This document shows, piece after piece, positions 28,187 through 36,447 of a stretch of 64,000 nucleotides of DNA. Numbering within the stretch: position 1 is the stretch's first letter; each line of letters begins with the position of its first letter. A program made the position numbers and the translations under genes. The notes beneath the pieces were generated by a model, which saw nothing but the letters and a program-made list of their open reading frames with translations, searched no databases and was not told the origin of the DNA. Origin of the DNA: Rhizobium aethiopicum (lineage in GTDB: Bacteria; Pseudomonadota; Alphaproteobacteria; Rhizobiales; Rhizobiaceae); NCBI RefSeq assembly GCF_014197535.1, contig NZ_JACIFV010000016.1, forward strand, positions 62,001 to 126,000, read 5' to 3'.

Positions 28187-28566
28187 TTGGTCCTCTTTCA
28201 CGATCACAGCGCAATAGGCGCATAGAATGGAAAAAAATGGTGAATGAAGCCTTAAACTCACCATGCTGTTTCGCGGTGAAGCAGGATGATCTGATTTGGC
28301 ACTGGCGCCGGGCGGTAGAGGTTGCGGCTGGATGCGCTGCCTGTGCTGTTTCCGGATGAATCCCGTTGTTAACCTCTGAATATCGTTAAATATTGAGCGA
28401 AATGAATAAGGTAAAGCTTACCCTGCGAGAGCCTTCGGCGGCTTTCACATGCTGTTAACTCTTTTTCTTAAGCCGATGGAAACGCCCATTCATTAGATTA
28501 CTGTTCATCCGATCAACGGCAACAGTTGGCGGACGTGCTGAACATCAACTGGAGTTAGGAGTACCC
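28187..28566. promoter_or_regulatory. divergent promoter region of the Tad pilus genes
   Basis: No gene is seen in this 380-bp gap, which must contain divergent promoters for the secretin N-domain/TadE genes and for pilA. TTAA pairs occur (28455-28458 and 28468-28471, spaced by 9 nt) that resemble but do not match the TTAA-N7-TTAA CtrA site. A weak hairpin, GAGAGCC/GGCTTTC, is centred near 28435. I could not assign a clear -10/-35. Confidence 0.4.
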
Positions 28567-28743
28567 ATGACCAAGCTTTTTAGCCGTTTTCTGAAGGACG
28601 AATCCGGCGCGACCGCAATCGAATACGGCCTGATCGCAGCCCTCATTTCCGTAGCACTCGTCGCCGGTGCTACTACGCTTGGCAACAAGCTGAACTCTAC
28701 GTTCTCGACATTGGGTGGCAAGCTGGACGACGCTGTGAACTAA
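28567..28743 (+). CDS. pilA: Flp/Fap family pilin
   Basis: This 58-residue major pilin of the Tad type IVb pilus has the Flp pattern: a short leader (FSRFLKDESG), then ATAIEYGLIAALISVALVAGA, with the processing Gly before Ala and the conserved Glu-Tyr pair, and a short C-terminal part (NKLNSTFSTLGGKL). It would be cleaved by CpaA after the Gly and polymerise into the fibre. TTAGGAG precedes the ATG. A strong terminator-like hairpin follows, then cpaA, so pilin mRNA should exceed that of the machinery. Confidence 0.95.
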   Translation: MTKLFSRFLKDESGATAIEYGLIAALISVALVAGATTLGNKLNSTFSTLGGKLDDAVN

Positions 28744-28779
28744 TAATGATTACTGGAGCGCGGCTCTGGTTAGTAAGAT

Positions 28780-28816
28780 CAGGCTCACGAGCGAACCGCC
28801 GTGAGCCTGTTTGTCT
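28780..28816 (+). terminator. terminator-like hairpin between pilA and cpaA
   Basis: A perfect 10-bp stem (28780-28789 and 28800-28809) with a 10-nt loop is followed by TTTGTCTT. Its site directly after pilA suggests partial termination or stabilisation of the pilin message. Confidence 0.75.
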
Positions 28817-28864
28817 TGGGCAGATGAAACTTGGGGCGGATGAGTACTTGGGGCAGGTGAGAAG

Positions 28865-29377
28865 ATGATCGTAGCCGCAATCCTTCTTGTTTTTCCGCTC
28901 TGCCTTGCTTTTGCGGCCATATCCGATCTGTTGACGATGACGATCCCGAACAGGGTATCGTTGATCATGATGGTTGCATTTGCCGTGCTGGCGCCTTTGA
29001 GCGGCCTCACTCTTCCGGCGATCGGAACGCACGCGCTGGGAGCCGCCATCGTGTTCGGCATTTGCTTTGCCTTCTTCGCACTCAATGTGATGGGCGGTGG
29101 AGACGCGAAACTCCTTAGCGCCACTGCACTCTGGTTCGGTTACGATCCCGCTCTGCTGTCTTTTCTGACTTATGTTAGTGTCGTCGGTGGCTTGGTGACG
29201 TTGGCGATCCTGTTGATCCGGTCACAGTTGAATACGATATTGGCCATCGGCCTGCCGGTGCCCAATTCTTTGCTGCTCGCCAAGAAGATCCCCTACGGCA
29301 TCGCCATCGCGATCGGCGGCTTCATGGCCTTCCCGTCTTCGCCGCTCTTCATCGCTGCGCTGGAAAGCTTGAAATAG
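28865..29377 (+). CDS. cpaA: prepilin peptidase CpaA (A24 family)
   Basis: The 170-residue inner-membrane aspartic peptidase cleaves the Flp pilin leader. The two catalytic Asp residues are visible: AAISDLLTMTIPN in the first loop and NVMGGGDAKLLSA (the GxGD motif). It has about five to six membrane helices and is the short form lacking the methylase domain, as usual in Tad loci. It follows the pilA terminator. Confidence 0.93.
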   Translation: MIVAAILLVFPLCLAFAAISDLLTMTIPNRVSLIMMVAFAVLAPLSGLTLPAIGTHALGAAIVFGICFAFFALNVMGGGDAKLLSATALWFGYDPALLSFLTYVSVVGGLVTLAILLIRSQLNTILAIGLPVPNSLLLAKKIPYGIAIAIGGFMAFPSSPLFIAALESLK

Positions 29378-29487
29378 CCGCATTTTAAATGCCCGTTAAC
29401 TTAAAATGTAAGCATTCCATTAACCATAATTATACCAATTCCTGAGCATTCTGCAGGGCGAACATATCGTGCCCTGAGGAATGATCG
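29378..29487 (+). promoter_or_regulatory. CtrA-type sites upstream of cpaB
   Basis: TTAA-N7-TTAAC is present exactly (TTAA at 29385-29388 and 29396-29399), matching the CtrA consensus of alphaproteobacteria. A second, imperfect copy TTAA-N7-TATA lies at 29420-29434. The gap is AT-rich and can hold an extra promoter for cpaB onwards. CtrA control of pilus genes is established in Caulobacter; here it is inferred from sequence. Confidence 0.55.
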
Positions 29488-30303
29488 ATGAAACCGGCTC
29501 GCCTTATAATTCTTGCTGTCGCCGTGGTGGCAGCCGGCCTAGCCGGGCTCCTGGCAATGCGCATGGCCGGCAGCGGTGGCGTCGTCACGCGGGTGCAGTC
29601 GGTTATCGAGAAAGAACCCACCGTCAACATCCTCGTTTCGAGCGGCAATCTGCCGGTCGGGGCAAGGCTCGATGAGAAATCGGTGCGCTGGATGCCTTGG
29701 CCGCAGGGCGGCGTGGTCCAGGGCTTCATCACCGAGGCTGACAAGCCGGACGCGATCAAGGACCTGCAGGGCGCCGTCGTGCGTCTGCCGATCTTCGAAG
29801 GCGAGCCGATCCGGCCCGAAAAAGTCGCCGATTCCAGCAGCCGTATCCTGTCCTCGCTGTTGCCGGCCGGCAAACGCGCCGTCGCGACCGAGATATCTGT
29901 GGCAACCGGCGCCGGTGGTTTCATCCTGCCGAACGATCGCGTCGATGTCATCATGGTCCGCAAGGGTACCGAGGCCAACAAGCTCATCACCGAGACCGTG
30001 CTGAGCAATGTGCGCGTTCTCGCCATCGACCAGCAGATCCAGGAAAAGGACGATGGCTCCAAGACCGTGGTCGGCACGACCGCAACGCTCGAGCTGACCC
30101 CGGACCAGACGAAAGTTCTCGCCGTTGCCCAGCAGATGGCTGACCGGCTTTCGCTCGCTCTGCGCTCCGTCGCCGATGCGCAGGAGCAGGATACCAGTGC
30201 GGCGGACTATCTGCTGAGCGGCGACAACGGTAGCGCGATCATTCAGGTCATCAAGTCGGGCGCCATCGTGACGGATGCCGGCGCAGCGCCGAAGGCGGAG
30301 TAA
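29488..30303 (+). CDS. cpaB: pilus assembly protein CpaB (RcpC)
   Basis: A 271-residue periplasmic protein with one N-terminal membrane helix (LIILAVAVVAAGLAGLLA). It contains a SAF-like domain (NILVSSGNLPVGARLDE) and the RcpC/CpaB C-terminal domain (RAVATEISVATGAGGFILPNDRVDVIMVR). Family members associate with the CpaC secretin. TGAGGAATG precedes the ATG. cpaC follows after 12 nt. Confidence 0.92.
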   Translation: MKPARLIILAVAVVAAGLAGLLAMRMAGSGGVVTRVQSVIEKEPTVNILVSSGNLPVGARLDEKSVRWMPWPQGGVVQGFITEADKPDAIKDLQGAVVRLPIFEGEPIRPEKVADSSSRILSSLLPAGKRAVATEISVATGAGGFILPNDRVDVIMVRKGTEANKLITETVLSNVRVLAIDQQIQEKDDGSKTVVGTTATLELTPDQTKVLAVAQQMADRLSLALRSVADAQEQDTSAADYLLSGDNGSAIIQVIKSGAIVTDAGAAPKAE

Positions 30304-30315
30304 AAGGACGTGCAA

Positions 30316-31812
30316 ATGGGTCATTCAACGCGGCGCGCCAAGTTTCTCCTGACAGGCTGCCTTTCGCTGGCAGTCGGCGCGACCGGCATGGCGCCGGCTT
30401 CTTTCGGGCCGCTTTTCGCTGTCAGCGAGGCGCGTGCCGCTGAAAGCATTGTCCGCATCTCGCAGACCGGCCCCGACGCTCATCGCCGGCTGAAGCTCGG
30501 GCTGAACAAGGCCGTCGTCGTCGATCTGCCGGAGGATGCCCATGATATCCTCGTCTCCGATCCGACAATGGCCGATGCCGTGACCCGCACCTCCCGGCGC
30601 ATCTATCTGTTCGGCAAGAAGGTCGGCCAGACGAATATCTTTGTCTTCGGCGCCGGCGGGCAGGAGGTCGTCAATCTCGACATCGAGATCGAGCGCGATG
30701 TCTCCGGCCTTGAAACCAATCTCCGCCGTTTCATTCCCGACTCCAACATCAAAGTCGAAATCGTCTCCGACAATATCGTGCTGACCGGCACCGTGCGCAC
30801 GCCGCAGGACGCCACGCAGGCGGCCGATCTGGCGCAGGTCTTCCTGAAGGGCGGCGAAGCGACGACAAGAACCGAGACGGCATCCGGCACCGGCGGCGAC
30901 AGCTCGGTGGCGCTCTTTGCCGAAGGCCGCCAGACGTCGCAGGTCGTCAACCTGCTGCAGATCCAGGGTGAGGACCAGGTCACCCTCAAGGTGACGATCG
31001 CCGAGGTTCGCCGCGAGGTGCTAAAGCAGCTCGGCTTCGACAACCTCGTCTCCAATTCCTCCGGCATGACGGTTGCTCAGCTTGGCGCTCCGAGCGCCGA
31101 CAGCGCCACAGCCACCGTCGGCGGCGGCCTGGCGGCGCTCTTCAAAAGCTCGATCGGCAAATACGACATTTCGACTTATCTCAACGCGCTGGAGCAGGCC
31201 AAGGTCGTCAGGACCCTGGCCGAGCCGACGTTGACGGCGATCTCCGGCCAGGCGGCGACCTTCAATTCCGGCGGCCAGCAGCTTTATTCGACGACCGACA
31301 ATGACGGCAACGTCACTGTCGTTCCCTTCAACTACGGTATCAACCTTGCCTTCAAACCGGTGGTGCTGTCGTCTGGACGCATCAGCCTGGAGATCAAGAC
31401 CAACGTCTCCGAGCCGGTGGCCGGCAGCGGCAACGCCACCTATCAGCGCCGCTCGGCGGAGACCTCGGTAGAACTGCCCTCGGGCGGCTCGATCGCTCTG
31501 GCCGGGCTCATCCGCGACAATGTTTCCCAGACGATGGGCGGCACGCCGGGCGTCTCGAAGATCCCGCTTCTCGGCACGCTCTTCCGCCAGAAGGGCTTCG
31601 AACGTCAGGAAACCGAACTTGTCATCATCGCCACACCCTACCTGGTGCGTCCGGTGGCGCGGAACCAGCTCAACCGGCCGGATGACAATTTCAGCCCTGA
31701 GAATGACGGCGCAACCTTCTTCCTCAACCGTGTGAACAAGGTCTATGGCCGCCGCGAGGCGCCCGTCGCCGACGCGCAGTTCCACGGCTCGATCGGGTTC
31801 ATCTACAAATGA
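30316..31812 (+). CDS. cpaC: outer-membrane secretin CpaC (RcpA)
   Basis: This 498-residue secretin forms the outer-membrane pore of the Tad machine. After a signal peptide it has the pilus-specific N-terminal domain (HDILVSDPTMADAVTR), a BON-like domain (NIVLTGTVRTPQDA), and the secretin domain, with the conserved core VPFNYGINLAFKPVVL, ELPSGGSIALAGLI and TPGVSKIPLLGTLFRQ, ending in ELVIIATPYLV. The ATG at 30316 has AAGGA 8 nt upstream; a GTG 6 nt before it is less likely. The stop overlaps cpaD (ATGA). Confidence 0.95.
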   Translation: MGHSTRRAKFLLTGCLSLAVGATGMAPASFGPLFAVSEARAAESIVRISQTGPDAHRRLKLGLNKAVVVDLPEDAHDILVSDPTMADAVTRTSRRIYLFGKKVGQTNIFVFGAGGQEVVNLDIEIERDVSGLETNLRRFIPDSNIKVEIVSDNIVLTGTVRTPQDATQAADLAQVFLKGGEATTRTETASGTGGDSSVALFAEGRQTSQVVNLLQIQGEDQVTLKVTIAEVRREVLKQLGFDNLVSNSSGMTVAQLGAPSADSATATVGGGLAALFKSSIGKYDISTYLNALEQAKVVRTLAEPTLTAISGQAATFNSGGQQLYSTTDNDGNVTVVPFNYGINLAFKPVVLSSGRISLEIKTNVSEPVAGSGNATYQRRSAETSVELPSGGSIALAGLIRDNVSQTMGGTPGVSKIPLLGTLFRQKGFERQETELVIIATPYLVRPVARNQLNRPDDNFSPENDGATFFLNRVNKVYGRREAPVADAQFHGSIGFIYK

Positions 31813-32567
31813 GCGGGGCACGATCGGCAGCAATGGCACAGAACAGAGATCAGGCGATGGCCCATATCAATGCGACGACACACCGCCTCGGTTACTCCAG
31901 GGCGCTTGTTACCACGGCCGTCCTGTCGGTGGCGATCCTTTCCGGATGCGCCGGTCCGCATGACCAGCTGACGACAGGCGGGATTCCTGACGACTACCGC
32001 GCGCGCCATCCGATCATCGTCACGGAGGCCGAGCAGACGGTGGATATACCCGTCGCCTCGTCCGACCGCCGCCTGACCATCGCCCAGCGCGATCTCATCC
32101 GCGGCTTTGCTGCCAACTACATTTCACGTGCCTCGGGCCCGGTTTATGTCCTGTCGCCGGAAGGTTCCCCCAATTCTGCGGCCGCCTATCAGCTGCGCAA
32201 TCAGGTGCGTGCCGAACTGACGACAAGAGGGATCGCAAGCTCGAAGATCATCAATACGTCCTATGCGGCTGCCGGCGCCGGCGATGCGGCGCCGATCCGG
32301 CTGAGCTTTACCGGCACGACCGCGGTCACCACGCAATGCGGCCAGTGGCCGAAGGATATCTCGAACGATCTCGCCAACCAGAATTATTATAATTTCGGCT
32401 GTGCCTCGCAGAACAACCTCGCCGCCCAGATCGCCAATCCGGAGGACCTGGTGGCACCCCGCGGCATGACCCCGATCGATGCACAGCGGCGCAACAACGC
32501 GATCCAGGAATACCGGACGACGACATCGACGATCGAGGATGTCGCCGGCAGCGACAGCAGCTTCTGA
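31809..32567 (+). CDS. cpaD: CpaD-type pilus lipoprotein
   Basis: A 252-residue outer-membrane-associated lipoprotein of the CpaD/RcpB family. The lipobox is ILSGCAG near residues 42-48. The family core shows VDIPVASSDRRLT, LIRGFAANYIS and the conserved GQWPKDISNDLANQNYYNFGC, followed by NLAAQIANPEDLV. The first ATG overlaps the cpaC stop; a later ATG (31857) would give a more typical signal-peptide length, so the start is uncertain. cpaE follows after 14 nt. Confidence 0.9.
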   Translation: MSGARSAAMAQNRDQAMAHINATTHRLGYSRALVTTAVLSVAILSGCAGPHDQLTTGGIPDDYRARHPIIVTEAEQTVDIPVASSDRRLTIAQRDLIRGFAANYISRASGPVYVLSPEGSPNSAAAYQLRNQVRAELTTRGIASSKIINTSYAAAGAGDAAPIRLSFTGTTAVTTQCGQWPKDISNDLANQNYYNFGCASQNNLAAQIANPEDLVAPRGMTPIDAQRRNNAIQEYRTTTSTIEDVAGSDSSF

Positions 32568-32581
32568 GGCGGAACGGGACG

Positions 32582-33859
32582 ATGAGCGCGATCGAATACG
32601 AAATCAGGAACCCCAGCGAACTTCGTCACGCCGAAGAGGCGGTGCGGATGGCGGATCTGGAAAATATGCGGCCGTTGCCGCGCATTTCCGTTCACGCCTT
32701 TTGCGAAAGCGAGCCCCTGCAGCATGTCATGGAACGCTGCGCCAGTGATCGGCGCATGGCGAAGGTGAGCATGCGCATCACCAGCGGCGGCATAGCCGCT
32801 GCTGCCAATATGTTCGCCGCTGCTCCGACGCCGAACCTGATCATCCTCGAGACCAAAGCCAATTCCGGAAGCCTGCTCGGCGAACTTGCGCCGCTCGCCG
32901 CCGTCTGCGACCCGACGACCAAGGTCGTGATCGTCGGCTACTACAATGATATCGGGCTCTATCGCGAACTCATCCGCAACGGCATTTCCGAATATATGGT
33001 TCAGCCGGTCGCCATGCCCGACATTCTGACGGCAATGGCCTCGATCTTCGTTGATCCGGAAGCCGAGCCGCTCGGCCGCAGCATCGCCTTCATCGGCTCG
33101 AAAGGCGGTACCGGCGCCTCGACCATCGCGCATAATTGCGCTTTCGGCATTTCCAATCTTTTCTCCACCGAGACTATACTCGCCGATCTCGACCTGCCCT
33201 ATGGCACGGCGAATATCGATTTCGATCAGGATCCGGCGCAAGGCATCGCCGAAGCGGTCTTTGCGCCCGATCGGCTCGACGAGGTCTTTCTCGACCGCCT
33301 GCTGACGAAATGCTCCGAGCACCTTTCTCTGCTTGCCGCACCCTCGCTGCTCGACCGCGCCTATGATTTCGATGGCCAGGCTTTCCAGCCGGTGCTCGAT
33401 GTCCTGCAGCGCAGCGCGCCCGTCACCGTCCTCGACGTTCCGCACGCGTGGTCGGAATGGACGCGCTCGGTGCTGGCGAGCGTCGACGAGGTGGTCATCA
33501 CCGCGGTTCCCGACCTCGCCAACCTGCGCAACACCAAAAACATGCTGGACGCGCTGCGCAAGATGCGGCCCAATGACAAGCCGCCGCATCTGATCCTCAA
33601 TCAGGTCGGCATGCCGAAACGTCCGGAGATATCGCCGTCGGATTTCTGTGAGCCGCTGGAGGCCGATCCGATCGCGATCATTCCCTTTGACATCAACCTC
33701 TTCGGTAATGCCGCCAACAGCGGCCGGATGATCTCGGAAGTCGATCCGAAGTCGCCGACGGCCGAGACCTTTTCGCAGATATCGCACATCGTCACCGGCC
33801 GGGTCGCCATCAAGAAGGCGAAGAAGGGCGGCCTGCTCGGCCTCCTGAAGCGGAAGTAG
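32582..33859 (+). CDS. cpaE: pilus localisation ATPase CpaE (TadZ)
   Basis: The 425-residue protein has a receiver-like N-terminal domain (about 45-165, with NLIILETKANSG and VVIVGYYND) and a MinD/ParA-type ATPase domain starting at FIGSKGGTGASTIAHN. The deviant Walker A keeps the first Lys but has Ala in place of the usual second Lys (GTGAST), a variation common in TadZ/CpaE proteins. The protein places the pilus machinery, typically at the pole. A nested palindrome separates it from cpaF. Confidence 0.92.
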   Translation: MSAIEYEIRNPSELRHAEEAVRMADLENMRPLPRISVHAFCESEPLQHVMERCASDRRMAKVSMRITSGGIAAAANMFAAAPTPNLIILETKANSGSLLGELAPLAAVCDPTTKVVIVGYYNDIGLYRELIRNGISEYMVQPVAMPDILTAMASIFVDPEAEPLGRSIAFIGSKGGTGASTIAHNCAFGISNLFSTETILADLDLPYGTANIDFDQDPAQGIAEAVFAPDRLDEVFLDRLLTKCSEHLSLLAAPSLLDRAYDFDGQAFQPVLDVLQRSAPVTVLDVPHAWSEWTRSVLASVDEVVITAVPDLANLRNTKNMLDALRKMRPNDKPPHLILNQVGMPKRPEISPSDFCEPLEADPIAIIPFDINLFGNAANSGRMISEVDPKSPTAETFSQISHIVTGRVAIKKAKKGGLLGLLKRK

Positions 33860-33866
33860 ATGATGA

Positions 33867-33910
33867 GCAATTCCAGCAAAAGTGTGCAGCGGTTTTGCGT
33901 ACGGAATTGC
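33867..33910. repeat. nested intergenic palindrome between cpaE and cpaF
   Basis: Outer arms GCAATTCC (33867-33874) and GGAATTGC (33903-33910) enclose inner arms GCAAAA (33876-33881) and TTTTGC (33893-33898) around an 11-nt loop. I recall closely similar short palindromes as a frequent interspersed sequence in Rhizobium intergenic regions; copy number cannot be counted here. It lacks a U-run, so it is more likely an mRNA-stabilising or processing element than a terminator. Confidence 0.6.
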
Positions 33911-33948
33911 GTGAAAACAACAAGATAGAGTAGATCGGATTAAGCGGC

Positions 33949-35421
33949 ATGTTTGGAAAACGCGGAAACGAAGGTTTCGGAAAGGCCGGAGGCGCAATAG
34001 CTCCTCCGCCGCCGACCCCGGCCGCCGCCGTGGCCTCTTCTCCTGCCGTCCTCGTCGAACCTCAGCGCGAACCCTCGCGCCAGCAGGTGACGCCGCCGCC
34101 GATGCAGGCGCCGCAGCGCAAGCGACCGGTTCGCACCGACGAATATTACGACACCAAACAGCAGGTCTTTTCCGCGCTGATCGACACGATCGATCTCTCG
34201 CAGCTTTCCAAGCTCGATGGCGAAAGCGCGCGCGAGGAAATCCGCGACATCGTCAACGACATCATCACCATCAAGAACTTCGCGATGTCGATCTCCGAGC
34301 AGGAAGAACTGCTCGAGGATATCTGCAACGACGTTCTGGGCTACGGTCCGCTGGAGCCCTTGCTGGCGCGTGACGACATCGCCGACATCATGGTCAACGG
34401 CGCCGGCCAGACCTTCATCGAAGTCGGCGGCAAGACGATCGAATCGGAAATCCGCTTCCGCGATAATGCGCAGCTTCTCTCCATCTGCCAGCGCATTGTC
34501 AGCCAGGTCGGCCGCCGCGTCGATGAATCGAGCCCGATCTGCGACGCGCGCCTGCCCGATGGCTCGCGCGTCAACGTCATCGCGCCGCCGCTGTCGATCG
34601 ACGGGCCGGCACTCACCATCCGCAAGTTCAAGAAGGACAAGCTGACGCTCGATCAGCTCGTCCGTTTCGGCGCAATCACGCCGGAAGGCGCGACCGTGCT
34701 GCAGATCATCGGGCGCGTGCGCTGCAACGTCATCATCTCGGGCGGCACGGGCTCGGGTAAAACGACGCTTCTGAACTGCCTCACCAATTATATCGATCGG
34801 GATGAGCGTGTTATCACCTGCGAGGACACGGCCGAACTGCAGCTGCAGCAGCCGCATGTCGTGCGCTTGGAAACGCGCCCGCCGAATATCGAAGGCGAGG
34901 GCGAAATCACCATGCGCGATCTCGTCAAGAACTGCCTGCGCATGCGTCCCGAACGCATCATCGTCGGCGAAGTGCGCGGACCTGAAGTCTTCGACCTATT
35001 GCAGGCGATGAACACCGGTCACGACGGCTCGATGGGCACGATCCACGCCAACACGCCGCGCGAATGCCTGAGCCGTATCGAATCGATGATCGCCATGGGC
35101 GGCTTCACGCTGCCGGCAAAGACGGTCCGCGAGATCATCTCTACTTCCGTCGACGTCATCATCCAGGCGGCACGCCTGCGCGACGGTTCGCGCCGCATCA
35201 CCCAGATCACCGAGGTGATCGGCATGGAAAGTGACGTCATCATCACCCAGGATCTGATGCGCTACGAGATCGAAGGCGAGGACGCTAGCGGCCGACTGAT
35301 CGGCCGGCACATGTCGACCGGCGTCGGCAAACCGAATTTCTGGGATCGGGCGCGCTACTTCAACGAGGAAAAGCGCCTGGCCGCCGCCCTCGACGCGATG
35401 GAAGCGAAATCGAAGGAATAG
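33949..35421 (+). CDS. cpaF: Tad pilus assembly ATPase CpaF (TadA)
   Basis: The 490-residue cytosolic secretion ATPase drives pilus assembly. After a Pro-rich, likely disordered N-terminus (about 60 residues) comes the N-terminal domain with DICNDVLGYGPLEPLL and VNGAGQTFIEVGG. The motor core has Walker A SGGTGSGKTTLLN, the Asp box ITCEDTAELQL, Walker B RIIVGEVRGPEVFDLL and the His box GSMGTIHANTPRE. All catalytic motifs are intact. tadB begins 4 nt after its stop. Confidence 0.95.
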   Translation: MFGKRGNEGFGKAGGAIAPPPPTPAAAVASSPAVLVEPQREPSRQQVTPPPMQAPQRKRPVRTDEYYDTKQQVFSALIDTIDLSQLSKLDGESAREEIRDIVNDIITIKNFAMSISEQEELLEDICNDVLGYGPLEPLLARDDIADIMVNGAGQTFIEVGGKTIESEIRFRDNAQLLSICQRIVSQVGRRVDESSPICDARLPDGSRVNVIAPPLSIDGPALTIRKFKKDKLTLDQLVRFGAITPEGATVLQIIGRVRCNVIISGGTGSGKTTLLNCLTNYIDRDERVITCEDTAELQLQQPHVVRLETRPPNIEGEGEITMRDLVKNCLRMRPERIIVGEVRGPEVFDLLQAMNTGHDGSMGTIHANTPRECLSRIESMIAMGGFTLPAKTVREIISTSVDVIIQAARLRDGSRRITQITEVIGMESDVIITQDLMRYEIEGEDASGRLIGRHMSTGVGKPNFWDRARYFNEEKRLAAALDAMEAKSKE

Positions 35422-35425
35422 CGTG

Positions 35426-36433
35426 ATGTTCGGATTCGATCCGGTAGTCCTGGCAATCGTTGTCCTCGCCGCTGTCTCCGCCGCGGCGGTCGCCTATGCC
35501 CTGTTGTTTTCCCGGATCGAGGCCGACAAAAAATCGGCAAGCCGCATCAACCGTGTCAAATCGGCCGAGGTCGACCGCGCCAAGGTCAAGGCCGCCCGCG
35601 ACCGGGTGCAGGAGATGTCGAAGCGGCGCAAATCGGTGCAGGACAACCTGAAGGATCTGGAAAAGCGCCAGAACGAAAAGACCAAGAAGACCCTGTCGAT
35701 GAAATCGCGGCTGGTGCAGGCCGGCCTGACGATCACGCTGACGCAGTTCTATCTCTTCAGCGCCATTTTCGCTTCGGTGCTGCTGCTCATGGCCTTCATC
35801 ATCGGCGCGTCGTGGCTGGTCATGATCGGCATCGCTTTCGTGGCCGGACTCGGCCTGCCGCGTTGGGCCCTTGGTTTCCTGATCAAGCGCCGCCAGAACA
35901 GGTTCCTCAACGAGCTTCCTAATGCCCTCGACGTCATCACCCGCTCGATCAAATCGGGCTTGCCTCTCAACGATGCGATCCGCCTGATCGCAACCGAGGG
36001 CACCGAGCCGGTCAAGAGTGAGTTCCGGCGCGTCATTGAAGCGCAACAGGTGGGCCTCAGCATTCCCGAAGCTTGCGCGCGCATGACGCTCCATATGCCG
36101 CTTCAGGAGGTCAATTTCTTTGCCATCGTCATCGCCATCCAGTCGCAGGCCGGCGGCAATCTCTCCGAAGCGATCGGCAACCTGTCAAAGGTGCTGCGCG
36201 AGCGCAGGAAGATGAAGGCCAAAGTTTCGGCGCTCTCGATGGAAGCCAAGGCCTCGGCTGCCATCATCGGCGCTCTGCCCTTCATCGTCGCGACCCTCGT
36301 CTACCTCACGTCGCCCAACTACATGATGATCCTTTTCACCGATCCGCGTGGCCATTTTATCATGGGTTTCTCGGCGGTCTGGATGTCGATCGGCATCTTC
36401 TTCATGCGCAAAATGATCAGTTTTGATATCTAG
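35426..36433 (+). CDS. tadB: Tad pilus inner-membrane platform protein TadB
   Basis: A 335-residue member of the T2SSF (GspF) family. One N-terminal helix (VVLAIVVLAAVSAAAVAYALLF) precedes a cytosolic, highly charged coiled stretch (about 35-95, many Lys/Arg/Glu), a pair of helices, the T2SSF domain (LPNALDVITRSIKSGLPLNDAI, QVGLSIPEACARM, FFAIVIAIQSQAGGNLSEAI) and two final helices. I use the ATG at 35426 rather than the GTG just before it. It is the partner of TadC. Confidence 0.93.
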   Translation: MFGFDPVVLAIVVLAAVSAAAVAYALLFSRIEADKKSASRINRVKSAEVDRAKVKAARDRVQEMSKRRKSVQDNLKDLEKRQNEKTKKTLSMKSRLVQAGLTITLTQFYLFSAIFASVLLLMAFIIGASWLVMIGIAFVAGLGLPRWALGFLIKRRQNRFLNELPNALDVITRSIKSGLPLNDAIRLIATEGTEPVKSEFRRVIEAQQVGLSIPEACARMTLHMPLQEVNFFAIVIAIQSQAGGNLSEAIGNLSKVLRERRKMKAKVSALSMEAKASAAIIGALPFIVATLVYLTSPNYMMILFTDPRGHFIMGFSAVWMSIGIFFMRKMISFDI

Positions 36434-36447
36434 CCGGAGGAGGCACC

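Noticed and set aside
28455..28471. TTAA repeats before pilA considered as a CtrA site
   Set aside because: The spacing is 9 nt, not the 7 nt of the CtrA consensus, so it is not called as a site.
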